Below, one piece after another: positions 25,183 to 34,495 of a DNA stretch of 42,663 nt. The notes below the pieces were generated by a model. That model ran no database searches, had not been told where the DNA came from, and saw only the letters and a list, made by a program, of their open reading frames with translations. Source of the stretch: an uncultured Alistipes sp. (lineage in GTDB: Bacteria > Bacteroidota > Bacteroidia > Bacteroidales > Rikenellaceae); assembly GCA_945494785.1 (NCBI GenBank), contig CALYVN010000008.1, positions 1-42,663 of the forward strand, given 5' to 3'. A program made the position numbers and the translations under genes. The stretch's first letter is position 1. Each line of letters begins with the position of its first letter.

Positions 25183-28062
25183 TTGAATGTTTTGCGCCAT
25201 ATAACGATAGGCTTGTTGTCTCTGTTCTGTACCGCGACCGTCGTGGCGCAACAGAGCGTATCGGTTTCGGGTCGTCTGTTCGATGCGGAGCATAACGAGG
25301 GCGTAATGGGTGCGGTAATCGAAATCGCGCTTGTCAATAATCCCTCCAAACCCCGCTACTATACCACCGAATACGGCGGCTATTTCAAAATCCCCATCTC
25401 CCGTGCCGGTCATTATCGTTGCGTGGCTACATTCATCGGCTATGAAGATTGCGAATTTACATTCGATATAGCCTCATTGCCCGTCAATCTCGGCACTATC
25501 GACATGCGTACATCGGCAATCGGCATCGAGACGGTTGTCGCCAGCGGTGTGGCAACGCGAACGACGATGGTGGGCGATACGCTGCGCTACAATGCCGATG
25601 CCTTCAAGGTGGCCAACGATGCCGAAGTCGAGGCTCTGTTGCGCAAGATGCCGGGGATAACCATCTCGGAGGGGCGTATAGAGGCGCAGGGTGAAGTGGT
25701 GAAGCAGATTTACGTGGATGGTGCGGAGTTCTTCGGCGGCAACCTGCAACAGGTGTTGCAGAGTATTCCGGCACAGGCGGTCGAGCATATCGAGGTATAT
25801 AACCGATTGAGCGAGGCTGCCCAAATCACGGGCGTCGATGACGGCGAGGGTGGCAAGGTCATCAATATCGTTACGCGCCAAAGTTTTACCCACAGCAGTT
25901 TCGGAAAGGTGTTTGTGGGCTACGGTTACGAACCGAAGGCGCAGTCGCACATCTCCTCGCGCCACAAATATACGGCAGGCGGCTCGGTCAATATGTTCCA
26001 AGGCGACAGACGATTGACGGCCATGGCGTTGATTAACAATATCAACAAGCAGAATCTTTCCGACGACGGAATGACCATGAGCGACCAATCCAACCGCTCC
26101 AATGCGTCGCGACAATTTACGGTCAATTCGCAACAGGGTGTCGCATCGGCAGAGATTTTCGCATTCAACTATGCCGACCGTTGGGGTCTGCGCAAACGGG
26201 CGCGATTCGACGGCAATCTGTTCTACAACCATCTCGACGCCCGCAACGACTTTACGATAGACCGCTGGTACAACCGTCCTGCTAAAATCGACACGGCTCG
26301 CTACAACCAATTCGCCAACCCCAACAACCACACCCTCAAATTCCGTGGGCGTTTGGAGTGGAAGGTGGCGAAACGGCAGAAATTGGTGATAATTCCGTCG
26401 GCAACCTATACCAACAACGCTTCGGTGAACAGTGTCGATTCGACGAGTTTGCGATGGGGTGAATCGGGCTATCGATGGTTGCCGAGCGGTAACGATGGTG
26501 GCAGCCGCTACTATATGGTATCGACTTATGCCCAATACTCCTACAAATTTTTGCGGCAGGGCAGGGCATTTTTGGTCGTGGCAAGCGTGTCGCACTCCGA
26601 CAGCGATGCCGACCGCAATTACTACTCCAACGGTGCGGGCAAAACGAGCAAGATAAGTCCCGACAAAGCGACAATCGCCTATACCTATTCGCGCAAACTG
26701 ACCGATACGCGAACAACCACCTTGCGTCTGCAACCGACATTCCGCGAACGTATAGGCCGATACGGTACACTCAACCTCACCTATCGCCTGCAAAGCCAAC
26801 TGCGTCGTCGCGATTTGCTTTCGTATGTAACCGACGACACCTATACCATCGCCGATTCGACGCTGAACAACAAAACCTCGTCGTCGTTCGACGGTCGGTT
26901 TCTGTATCATCAGGCAAATGTCGGATTCCGCTATTCGCGCAACCGCAACTGGTTCTCGATTAGTGCCGCATACCAAAATTCGCGCCTCTACAATCACAAC
27001 CGCTGGACGGGCGAGAAGACGTTGCGTACCTATCATACCCCGATTTACAACGCCACGTTGCAATGGTCGTTCAGTCCGCGCAACGTACTCCGCATAAGTT
27101 GTAATTCGGAGGTAAAGGCTCCTTCGCTGTGGTCGATGCTCGATGTTTACGATGTCTCCAACTCGCAATACATCTCGCGAGGCAATCCCGATTTGCGGCC
27201 GTTCTGCGAACACAACTTCTTTGCACGCTACACAAACATCTCGACAGCCAAAGGCACGACCTTTATGCTTATGGCGAAGGTGCAGCACATCGCCGACTAT
27301 ATCGGTACGAGTATCGAGTATGCTCCCGACCCAATCGAAATCGACGGTCGAAAATACTCGCCGATTCAACTCACCATGCCGGTCAATTTGGGCGGATATT
27401 GGTCGTACGAAGGTCGTGCAAGCATAGGTTTTCCTGTCAAGTGGCTCGGCTCGAATCTGAATGTGGCAGTCGGCGCAACCTATTCCGACATTCCCGCCAT
27501 TGTCAATAAGGAGCGCGATATGATGCACGGCATGAGTGCATACACCCATCTGACATTGGGCAGCAACATATCGGAAAATGTTGATTTTACAATATATTGG
27601 CGAGGCTCTTACACCACCTCGCGCAGTTCGCTGGCGATACTGAACAACAACTACTTTACCCATAGCGCATCGGCCAATCTGAAAATAGTCCTGCCGCTCG
27701 GCTTTACGCTGACCACCTCCGCTTCGTTTACGCAGTATGTCGGCTTTACCAACAGTTACAACGATTGCTTTACGATGTGGAATGCCGCAATAGGCAAAAA
27801 GGTGTTGCGACGTTTGGGCGAGGTGCAATTGTGCGTGGACGACATTCTCAATCAGAACACCTCGTTCAGCCGCTATGTCTGGACGGGATATTCGCAGGTG
27901 CGCTACAATTCGACCATGGGGCGTTGCTTTATGATAAAATTCACATACAACCTTCGCAATTTCGCCACAGGCTCGCGACGGTTGCGCTTGGCGAACAAGC
28001 AGAATGCCCCGACCAACAATTTCGAAGCCATCGAACGCAAATTGAGCCAACTCAAATTCTGA
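25183..28062 (+). CDS. outer-membrane barrel with CarboxypepD_reg-like and plug domains (TonB-receptor type)
   Basis: A 959-residue outer-membrane protein. The signal peptide runs from about 1 to 22 (HITIGLLSLFCTATVVAQ). Residues ~24-105 form a carboxypeptidase regulatory-like Ig fold (VSVSGRLFDAEHNEGVMGAV, ending NLGTIDM). A plug-like region follows (GDTLRYNADAFKVANDAEV; LLRKMPGITI; IYVDGAEFFGG) and then a large barrel to the C-terminus, typical of the OMP_b-brl_3 group. The start appears to be TTG at 25183: no in-frame ATG is close and the nearest ATG (25155) is out of frame. The ligand is unknown; no SusD-like gene is adjacent, so it is not a standard glycan-utilisation pair. Confidence 0.85.
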   Translation: MNVLRHITIGLLSLFCTATVVAQQSVSVSGRLFDAEHNEGVMGAVIEIALVNNPSKPRYYTTEYGGYFKIPISRAGHYRCVATFIGYEDCEFTFDIASLPVNLGTIDMRTSAIGIETVVASGVATRTTMVGDTLRYNADAFKVANDAEVEALLRKMPGITISEGRIEAQGEVVKQIYVDGAEFFGGNLQQVLQSIPAQAVEHIEVYNRLSEAAQITGVDDGEGGKVINIVTRQSFTHSSFGKVFVGYGYEPKAQSHISSRHKYTAGGSVNMFQGDRRLTAMALINNINKQNLSDDGMTMSDQSNRSNASRQFTVNSQQGVASAEIFAFNYADRWGLRKRARFDGNLFYNHLDARNDFTIDRWYNRPAKIDTARYNQFANPNNHTLKFRGRLEWKVAKRQKLVIIPSATYTNNASVNSVDSTSLRWGESGYRWLPSGNDGGSRYYMVSTYAQYSYKFLRQGRAFLVVASVSHSDSDADRNYYSNGAGKTSKISPDKATIAYTYSRKLTDTRTTTLRLQPTFRERIGRYGTLNLTYRLQSQLRRRDLLSYVTDDTYTIADSTLNNKTSSSFDGRFLYHQANVGFRYSRNRNWFSISAAYQNSRLYNHNRWTGEKTLRTYHTPIYNATLQWSFSPRNVLRISCNSEVKAPSLWSMLDVYDVSNSQYISRGNPDLRPFCEHNFFARYTNISTAKGTTFMLMAKVQHIADYIGTSIEYAPDPIEIDGRKYSPIQLTMPVNLGGYWSYEGRASIGFPVKWLGSNLNVAVGATYSDIPAIVNKERDMMHGMSAYTHLTLGSNISENVDFTIYWRGSYTTSRSSLAILNNNYFTHSASANLKIVLPLGFTLTTSASFTQYVGFTNSYNDCFTMWNAAIGKKVLRRLGEVQLCVDDILNQNTSFSRYVWTGYSQVRYNSTMGRCFMIKFTYNLRNFATGSRRLRLANKQNAPTNNFEAIERKLSQLKF

Positions 28063-28114
28063 CGACCGGTGCGGGAACAGCCGTGTGAAAGTCGTATGTA
28101 ATCAGACGCCAAAA

Positions 28115-28157
28115 GATACACGCGCCCAATCGGGCGCGTGTATCGGCATGTTTTTTT
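28115..28157. terminator. strong hairpin terminator between convergent genes
   Basis: A perfect 13-bp stem, GATACACGCGCCC (28115-28127) with GGGCGCGTGTATC (28132-28144) around a 4-nt loop, is followed after 6 nt by seven T (28151-28157). It lies 52 bp after the barrel gene stop. AAAA at 28111-28114 gives a short T-run on the minus strand, so it may act in both directions. Confidence 0.85.
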
Positions 28158-28209
28158 CTGCCCGAGATTCTTTACTGCGCTTTCGCTCCGTTCAAGAATG
28201 ACGGGCAGA
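28157..28209. repeat. 53-bp palindromic (REP-like) element
   Basis: TCTGCCCG (28157-28164) and CGGGCAGA (28202-28209) are perfect inverted repeats. Inside, GATTCTT and AAGAATG form a second inverted pair around a central segment (CTGCGC, GCTCCG). It sits between convergent genes and next to a terminator. Similar nested AGATTCTT/AAGAATGA elements are widespread intergenic repeats in several phyla, to my knowledge. Confidence 0.6.
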
Positions 28210-28223
28210 GGTTGTCGCTTCCG

Positions 28224-29636
28224 TTACTCCGCACGATGGCGTTTGCTTCGGCTTGCCGTCTGTTTCATATATTTTGCTTTGCCGAGATTGAATCCCAAAC
28301 CGAAATAGAAATTCAGCGATTTCGCCAATTTCGGAACAGCGGTGTTTTTGTACTTGGCAAAGTTGCAATCGATGTAGTCCGCCCCGAGGAACAGATTGAA
28401 TCCCGTAGGGTGGAAATTCATCGCAAAGCCGAATATGCCTGCCTTGTTGCGATTGACGAAGGTGTGGCTCACACTCGTCGAGAACCATCCGCCGAGTCGG
28501 AAATTGACCGAAGCAGTCAATTCGGTATATGACATCGATTGGCAGAACTGCGTGTGCGAGAGCAGACCGAATGCGATGTGATTGTTCAGAATGTTGTACT
28601 CGACACCGACATTCAGTGCGCAATTCAGTCGGGTGGTGTAGGAGCCCGTCGATTTGGTCAGTACGGCATCGAAATCGCTGTCGGTTTTGACCTTGTTGCT
28701 GTCGTCGAAATTTACTCCCGTGAACGAGAAATGACCATCGAGCGAGGCATTGGCAGTCGATTTCTTGCCCCAGCAGATAAAGCCCAAATCGGTAATTGCT
28801 CCCGATATTTTCAGCCTGTCGTCCAACAAGCGTACTTCAGTGCCGACATCTACGGCGATGCCTCCGCTCAAATTCTTCATCATCGAGCCGAAATCGGTCT
28901 CCAACAAGGCATCCTTGATGTTGCCTCCCGTGAGTTTTTTGCCGACCTCGTAATTGCGTTTGAAGCAGATGCCGTTGCCGCGTACACTGCCCGCAATCTC
29001 GGCTCGCACCGCTTCGTCGGTTACTTCGGCGTACAGTTGCGTCATATCGACCGTCGCCTGTGCCAAGCCGATAAGTCCTTTAACGCGGAAGCCGATGGTG
29101 GCAAACTCCTTAATCGGAATGGCTGCACCGACGTAAATTTCGGTATAAGCTAACACTCCCAGCGACGAATCGGAGATGTCGTAACGGCCGTTGCCCAACG
29201 TCTTGACGGCACGGAAAATATCTTTGCCGAGCGAAGCCTCTGTCTGCGCACGCAGATTGATTCCGAAATTCCAGAACATGCGCTTCGAGTGCCAACCGGC
29301 GCCGAGTATGTTTACGCTCTCGTTGCTGTATAGTTTGTTGGTGTTTGGCAACTTGCCGAGAAAATCGTTTGCCGTTACGCTGTTGTGCAGGAAGGTAACA
29401 ACCTTGCCGTTGCGTTTGTAGAGGAAGTTGTCCACCGAGAGGAAATTACTGTTGAGCGATACGCCGATGCCGCTCATGGCCGGCAGGGCTATGTAACCTC
29501 GTGTCGGAGCAAGTGCAGGGTTGAGGTCGGTACGGAAATACGAACCCTCCATAAAATAGGCGGTCTTTATCTGTGCCGAAGCCTGCGTTGCACAAGCGAT
29601 TGCGGCAACCAATATGATGACTAAATATCTTTTCAT
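28224..29636 (-). CDS. DUF5723-family outer-membrane protein
   Basis: A 470-residue protein with a signal peptide (MKRYLVIILVAAIACATQASA, cleavage after SAQ near residue 22). The mature start, YFMEGSYFRTDLNPALAPTR then GYIALPAMSGIGVSLNSNF, is the mark of DUF5723 in Bacteroidota: an N-terminal NPA element and later barrel-like strands (FWNFGINLRAQ; FFNFRLGGWFSTSVSHTF-like stretch near 390). It is probably an outer-membrane barrel; the function is unknown. Its start is 13 bp after the stop of a giant lipoprotein gene, so the two form a minus-strand operon from a promoter near 32070. Confidence 0.85.
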   Translation of the reverse strand: MKRYLVIILVAAIACATQASAQIKTAYFMEGSYFRTDLNPALAPTRGYIALPAMSGIGVSLNSNFLSVDNFLYKRNGKVVTFLHNSVTANDFLGKLPNTNKLYSNESVNILGAGWHSKRMFWNFGINLRAQTEASLGKDIFRAVKTLGNGRYDISDSSLGVLAYTEIYVGAAIPIKEFATIGFRVKGLIGLAQATVDMTQLYAEVTDEAVRAEIAGSVRGNGICFKRNYEVGKKLTGGNIKDALLETDFGSMMKNLSGGIAVDVGTEVRLLDDRLKISGAITDLGFICWGKKSTANASLDGHFSFTGVNFDDSNKVKTDSDFDAVLTKSTGSYTTRLNCALNVGVEYNILNNHIAFGLLSHTQFCQSMSYTELTASVNFRLGGWFSTSVSHTFVNRNKAGIFGFAMNFHPTGFNLFLGADYIDCNFAKYKNTAVPKLAKSLNFYFGLGFNLGKAKYMKQTASRSKRHRAE

Positions 29637-29649
29637 GACCGATTCTGTG

Positions 29650-31974
29650 TTAGAGTTTGTCGATATCTGTGGTTATGCCGCCTTTGATGTTGAGTTTCAA
29701 CGTTGCCGACAGCGTCTGGTTTTTGTTGAGTTTCAAGCCCGATTGCCCGCCCTTTGCGGTCTCGGCAGTCAGCGTCAGACGCAGTGCCACGGCATCAGCC
29801 AAATGGCGCAGATTGTTATCATCGCCGAGTACCACATGCAGCACCACAACGCTTTCGCGCACCTTGCCATCAGTCGAGCCCAACGCCTTGTTGTGCGTAT
29901 CGTCGATGACGATTTGCGCCTCCGTAGGATTGCCTTCGCTGTCAAGCAACAGCGCATCGATTGCAAAATCGAGCGGAGTGGAGTTGGATACGGCGGCCGT
30001 GATGGAGACCTCACCGACCGTAATGTCTTGGTCTGCCAAATCCGCAAACGCATCGTCCAAATCCTTTATCGTGTCGGAGTAGGAGATGGAGAAGTTCTCG
30101 CCGAATGCAAGCGGAATATCGACATCGTAAGTGTATGCCACATCGTAACGCTCGCGTGCGTATATCGTATATGACTCCTCTTCGTCGGTGGCAGCGTGTA
30201 TCAGCACATCGACTTTGTCGGGCATGGTGCCTTTGAACAGCCGCGTTATGTCGGCCTCGACGAATTTCGCCGCAGGAAAATCGCCGCGTCGGTCGGCTTT
30301 GGCTATCACTATGTCGGTGTGTGCCGAATCGGTGCGCGAGGCTGCGGCGATGTCGATGCCGCGTGCCGTAACCTTGTTGTCCGTTATCGGCGTACCATCC
30401 TTGTAAGGTACCAACTCGACTACGGCATCGATAGGTACGCTGAAAGGATTGTCGATGGCGAACGACAGCACAGGCGATACATCCAAATCTTTGGCGGAGA
30501 TGTCGTATTCGGCTATATTGCTCAAATCGAGCGATGTGTGTTCGGTCGCCGAGTAAGCCACCTTGCCGGCGATGCTTTCGATATAGAACGTGGCATCCAT
30601 AAACGATATGCCGATGCTGACGTTGCTGTTGTACAGCAATTCTGAGGCTTTGACCCGTAACCCCTGAGCAATCTCGCCGATTGTTACATCGACGGCGAAT
30701 CCCAAATCGATTTTACCGTCGGCATCTGGCGTACGGAATATCTCGTCGGGTACTATTTTTGCCAATCCGATGGTCAAACCTTCCCGCAACTGCTTGATGT
30801 TAGTGTCGATATTGCCCGCATCGTCGAGATGCAGTCCCGTATCCTCCAAAACGAACATCGCAGGGAGTTTGATTTTTACGTTGGCTGCTTCGGCAAGGGT
30901 GTCGCTGAGCCAATCGATGCCGGTAATGCGAACGGTGATGCGCGTATTTTTCAAAACCACCTCCGAGACATATTTTATCTCCTTGATGATGTCCCGTATT
31001 ATGAGGCTCTCCTCCAAACGGCGTATTGTGTCGTCCAACGAAAAGCGTGAGAGTGCAACGTCGGCATCGCGATATTTGAGTGCCGATGCGAGACGAATCT
31101 GCGGCTTGTCGGAAGGGTCGAATGTACGGCCTCCTTTGGCGGTAAATTCGTATCGGATTACGGATTGCAATTGGCCGGCGAACTGCATTTTGCCGTTTTC
31201 TATGGTGTAGTGCGACGTGTCGATGCTGCGCAGATATATCGCAAACGTTCGGCTTGTTGCTCCGCTTGCCACGCTCTCGGAGATTGTCAGGGTGTTGCCC
31301 GCCGTCGTCTCGTCGATGCCGTTCCAAAGTTCGTAACCTTCGGGTGCGGTGAATGCGATGGTTGCCCTTCCGCCTCCGTTTATCGGAGCAACTCCGTTGA
31401 AATCGAGCGTAAAATCTATTTTCGCGCCCTTCTTATCTTCGCCGAGATAGATTTTGTTCACCGCCGCTATCTGTTGCGGAATGGTTAAATCTATTGCGAA
31501 ATCGACAGCGTTGTCGGCAGTTATCGCGGTGTTCAAATCCTGTGGCAGCGAGGTTATGAAACTCAACTGCTCGGGCAGACCGACGGTAAATGACGAATCG
31601 ATATTGTAGGCCACATCCGTAATCTCGACATGCGGATATGATATGTCCGTGTCGATCGATTGCGAGCCTGTCGAAAAGCCGCGTTCGCTGATTCCGTCGA
31701 TTGCGAACGAGCCGTTGCCCTTGTAGCCTATCGAGTAGTTGCCGTCGGCATCGGCAGTCAGTTCCTCGATGTTGGTGCCGATAATTTCGCCTATGCTCTT
31801 CTCCTCGACATAGCCGAGCGGAATTACAAGGTCGTCGTTGCCTACCGTTATCTCCGTATCGATGTCGTCGAGCCGGAAATCCTTATCCACGCACGAATGT
31901 ACGCAGAGTAAGGAGGCGAGTGCCATGAACAATACGGCAATCTGTCGGAATGGTGCATGGAAGTCTCTTTTCAT
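29650..31974 (-). CDS. large repetitive-fold lipoprotein, paired with DUF5723
   Basis: A 774-residue exported protein. Residues ~10-28 are hydrophobic and end in CVHSC, a plausible though imperfect lipobox with the mature Cys near 28. The rest is beta-rich, acidic and low in cysteine. Several segments resemble one another (SFAIDNPFSVPIDAVVELVP; IDTDISYPHVEITDVAYNID; GEVSITAAVSNSTPLDFAID), suggesting tandem Ig- or LEA/WHy-like domains. I do not recognise an enzyme motif. Being first in a transcript with a DUF5723 barrel suggests a surface or periplasmic partner of that barrel. Length and composition fit large Bacteroidales hypothetical lipoproteins. Confidence 0.8.
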   Translation of the reverse strand: MKRDFHAPFRQIAVLFMALASLLCVHSCVDKDFRLDDIDTEITVGNDDLVIPLGYVEEKSIGEIIGTNIEELTADADGNYSIGYKGNGSFAIDGISERGFSTGSQSIDTDISYPHVEITDVAYNIDSSFTVGLPEQLSFITSLPQDLNTAITADNAVDFAIDLTIPQQIAAVNKIYLGEDKKGAKIDFTLDFNGVAPINGGGRATIAFTAPEGYELWNGIDETTAGNTLTISESVASGATSRTFAIYLRSIDTSHYTIENGKMQFAGQLQSVIRYEFTAKGGRTFDPSDKPQIRLASALKYRDADVALSRFSLDDTIRRLEESLIIRDIIKEIKYVSEVVLKNTRITVRITGIDWLSDTLAEAANVKIKLPAMFVLEDTGLHLDDAGNIDTNIKQLREGLTIGLAKIVPDEIFRTPDADGKIDLGFAVDVTIGEIAQGLRVKASELLYNSNVSIGISFMDATFYIESIAGKVAYSATEHTSLDLSNIAEYDISAKDLDVSPVLSFAIDNPFSVPIDAVVELVPYKDGTPITDNKVTARGIDIAAASRTDSAHTDIVIAKADRRGDFPAAKFVEADITRLFKGTMPDKVDVLIHAATDEEESYTIYARERYDVAYTYDVDIPLAFGENFSISYSDTIKDLDDAFADLADQDITVGEVSITAAVSNSTPLDFAIDALLLDSEGNPTEAQIVIDDTHNKALGSTDGKVRESVVVLHVVLGDDNNLRHLADAVALRLTLTAETAKGGQSGLKLNKNQTLSATLKLNIKGGITTDIDKL

Positions 31975-32065
31975 AGCAAGAAAATTTGTGTTGTGGTGTT
32001 GTGAGATTTTTTGTTTGTGTTCGAATTGGTACGGGTGTTTTTGTCTGTAAAAATCTCTTGTCGTT

Positions 32066-32073
32066 CAAAGATA
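32066..32073 (-). promoter_or_regulatory. candidate -7 box (TATCTTTG on minus) for the lipoprotein/DUF5723 operon
   Basis: The plus strand reads CAAAGATA, so the minus strand carries TATCTTTG, a match to TAnnTTTG. The start would be near 32062, giving a leader of about 88 nt to the lipoprotein ATG at 31974. No -33 TTTG at the right distance. Confidence 0.5.
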
Positions 32074-32116
32074 GGCAATTTTGTTGAAAAAATGAACAGA
32101 TTAGGCGAAAAATCTC

Positions 32117-32124
32117 TACATTTG
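32117..32124 (+). promoter_or_regulatory. candidate -7 box (TACATTTG) for uvrC
   Basis: TACATTTG matches TAnnTTTG and lies 44 bp from the divergent box at 32066-32073. No clear -33 element. The predicted start near 32128 leaves about 48 nt to the uvrC ATG at 32176. Confidence 0.5.
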
Positions 32125-32175
32125 TCTGTGTAACCGATGATAATTTTGTCGTCGGCCTGCCGTTACGGTGAGATT

Positions 32176-33999
32176 ATGGAGAGCGACCGCATATCGATAT
32201 TGAAGGAGCAGGTGGCCATGTTGCCGCTTTCACCGGGCTGTTATCTCTTTTCCGACAGTCGCGGCGAGGTCATCTATGTCGGCAAGGCGAAGAATCTGCG
32301 TCGTCGCGTCTCGTCCTACTTCCTGCAAAGCAAAGACCACACGCCCAAAGTGCGCGTGATGGTGCGCCACATAGCCTCGTTGCGCTATATCGTGGTCGAT
32401 AGCGAGACCGATGCGCTGCTGCTCGAAAATTCGCTTATCAAAAATCTGCAACCGCGCTACAACATCCTGCTGAAAGACGACAAAACCTATCCGTGGATTG
32501 TCCTGCGTCGCGAGCATTTTCCGCGCGTGCAATCAACGCGGCAGGTTGTGCGCGACGGCTCGGAGTATTTCGGTCCCTATGGCTCGGTTGCGGCACAGAG
32601 GGCAGTGTTGGAATTTATCCGCGAGGTAATACCTTTGCGTACCTGCTCGCTCAACCTTTCGCCCGAGATGATTGCGCGAGGTCGATATGCGCCGTGTCTG
32701 CAATACCATATAGGCAACTGCAAGGCACCTTGTACGGGAGCGCAGAGCGAGGAGGATTATGTAGCATTCGTCGATATGGCAACGTCGGTTTTGAAGGGCG
32801 ATTTGCGACCTGCCAAGACCTATCTCGAACAGGAGATGTCGCGTGCTGCCGACAATCTGCGGTTTGAGACCGCCCAACGTTTCAAAGCACGATTGGAGGC
32901 GTTGGAGAATTATCGCAGCCGTTCGGTCATCGTCAGTGCCAACATCGTCGATACCGATGTCTTTTCGCTCGTGGTCGAGGACGACGAGGCATATTGCAAT
33001 TTTATCCGCGTGCGTAACGGCTCCATCGTCGCCCTGCATACGATACGCATCGGCGTAGGTGTCGATACCGACGAGCAGTCGATGCTTACGCTCGGCATGC
33101 AGCATATCGCCGACAACATTGCGGGCGAACTCGCGGGTGAGGTAATAGTGCCGTTCATGCCTCACGGGGAGTTCTTTCCGAAGGTGCGGTTCGTGTTGCC
33201 CAAACGGGGCGAGAAACGGTCGTTGCTCGACTTTTCAGAGCGCAGTGCCCGCATTTACCGTGCCGAGCGGCTCAAAAATATGGAGATACGCAATCCCGAA
33301 CGCCACACGGAACGGCTTATGGAGGCTATGCGGCGCGAATTGCGATTGGACAAACAGCCGCGTCATATAGAGTGCTTCGACAACTCCAATCTGCAAGGCA
33401 CCTCGCCTGTGGCATCGTGCGTGGTGTTCCGCGACGGCAAACCTTCGCGTAAGGAGTACCGCCATTTCAATATCAAAACGGTTGTCGGTGCCGATGACTA
33501 TGCCTCGATGCGCGAAATCGTCGGTCGTCGATACCGTCGGCTGATGGACGAGGGTGCCGAACTGCCCGACCTTATAATCGCCGACGGCGGAAAGGGGCAG
33601 ATGGGGGCGATTCACGAGGCGTTGGAGAGTCTGCAACTGAATATCCCGATAGCGGGCTTGGCAAAGGACAGACACCATCGTACCGCCGAATTGCTGTGCG
33701 GTTATCCGCCCGTATCGGTGGGTCTGCGCCCGACATCGTCATTGTTTCACCTATTCTCGCATATTCAGGAGGAGGTGCATCGTTTCGCCATCGCATTCCA
33801 TCGCCAAAAGCGCAGCGGTGCATTTCTGCACAGCGAATTGGAGCGGATAGAGGGTATCGGGGCAAAGAGCATCGAATCCCTTTTGCGGCATTTCCGTACC
33901 GTATCGAAAATAAAAGCGGCAAGTCGCGAAGAACTTGCCGCAATCGTCGGACGTGCCAAAGCCGAAAAAATCATCGCTGCTCTGTCGGAGCGCAAATAA
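32176..33999 (+). CDS. uvrC: excinuclease ABC subunit C
   Basis: UvrC makes both incisions flanking a DNA lesion after UvrA/UvrB recognition. The 607-residue protein has the GIY-YIG nuclease at the N-terminus (LPLSPGCYLFSDSRGEVIYV, then GKAKNLRRRVSSYF), a UvrB-interacting UVR motif near 200-235 (DLRPAKTYLEQEMSRAADNL), the RNase H-like 5' nuclease domain from about 380 (IECFDNSNLQGTSPVAS; PDLIIADGGKGQ) and helix-hairpin-helix motifs at the end (LERIEGIGAKSIESLLRHF). I start at the ATG at 32176; an in-frame ATG at 32137 would add 13 residues not expected in the family. Length is normal. Confidence 0.95.
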   Translation: MESDRISILKEQVAMLPLSPGCYLFSDSRGEVIYVGKAKNLRRRVSSYFLQSKDHTPKVRVMVRHIASLRYIVVDSETDALLLENSLIKNLQPRYNILLKDDKTYPWIVLRREHFPRVQSTRQVVRDGSEYFGPYGSVAAQRAVLEFIREVIPLRTCSLNLSPEMIARGRYAPCLQYHIGNCKAPCTGAQSEEDYVAFVDMATSVLKGDLRPAKTYLEQEMSRAADNLRFETAQRFKARLEALENYRSRSVIVSANIVDTDVFSLVVEDDEAYCNFIRVRNGSIVALHTIRIGVGVDTDEQSMLTLGMQHIADNIAGELAGEVIVPFMPHGEFFPKVRFVLPKRGEKRSLLDFSERSARIYRAERLKNMEIRNPERHTERLMEAMRRELRLDKQPRHIECFDNSNLQGTSPVASCVVFRDGKPSRKEYRHFNIKTVVGADDYASMREIVGRRYRRLMDEGAELPDLIIADGGKGQMGAIHEALESLQLNIPIAGLAKDRHHRTAELLCGYPPVSVGLRPTSSLFHLFSHIQEEVHRFAIAFHRQKRSGAFLHSELERIEGIGAKSIESLLRHFRTVSKIKAASREELAAIVGRAKAEKIIAALSERK

Positions 34000-34065
34000 G
34001 ACCAATCTCCTTACCTGCGTTGGCAAGTCGGCTTTTGCCGCCGTTTTGGATATGGCGGTCGGCGA

Positions 34066-34485
34066 TTAAAGTACCGCTATCGCATCTATCTCCACCTTTG
34101 CACCCATTGGCAGTGCAGCGACCTGAAAGCAGACACGGGCAGGCAGATTCTCGGTGAAGTATTTTGCATATACGCCGTTCATCGCCGCAAAGTCGTTGAT
34201 GTCGGCAAGCAACACCGTAGTCTTTACCACATTGGCGAACGACAAACCGTCCGCTTCGAGGATTGCACCCAGATTGTCGAGCGATTGAGCGGTTTGCGCC
34301 TCTATCGTCTCGGGCATGCGGCCTGTTTTCGGATTCAGCGGCAGTTGCCCCGAGATATAGGTAGTCCATGTTTCGGTGCACCTCTGTCCCTGCGAATACG
34401 GTCCTACCGCCTTCGGTGCTTTGTCGGTCGCAATAGGCTTGTTGGTGCTGAAAAATTGCTTGATTTTCCTTCGGATACTCTTCAT
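34066..34485 (-). CDS. RidA-family reactive enamine/imine deaminase
   Basis: RidA proteins hydrolyse reactive enamines and imines released by pyridoxal-phosphate enzymes and form trimers in the cytoplasm. The 139-residue product has all the usual site residues in context: KAVGPYSQG (Tyr), YISGQLPLNP (Ser), AAMNGVYAKYF (Asn), PARVCFQVAALP (substrate-binding Arg) and KVEIDAIAV (Glu). It carries about 16 extra basic residues at the N-terminus (MKSIRRKIKQFFSTNK) before the normal family start. The gene follows a C_GCAxxG_C_C gene by 10 bp on the same strand, so they are co-transcribed; it converges on uvrC. Confidence 0.92.
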   Translation of the reverse strand: MKSIRRKIKQFFSTNKPIATDKAPKAVGPYSQGQRCTETWTTYISGQLPLNPKTGRMPETIEAQTAQSLDNLGAILEADGLSFANVVKTTVLLADINDFAAMNGVYAKYFTENLPARVCFQVAALPMGAKVEIDAIAVL

Positions 34486-34495
34486 AAACTGAAAT

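Noticed and set aside
25474..28050. An 858-codon open frame on the minus strand opposite the outer-membrane barrel.
   Set aside because: Same codon boundaries as the sense gene; explained by the scarcity of TTA, CTA and TCA codons.
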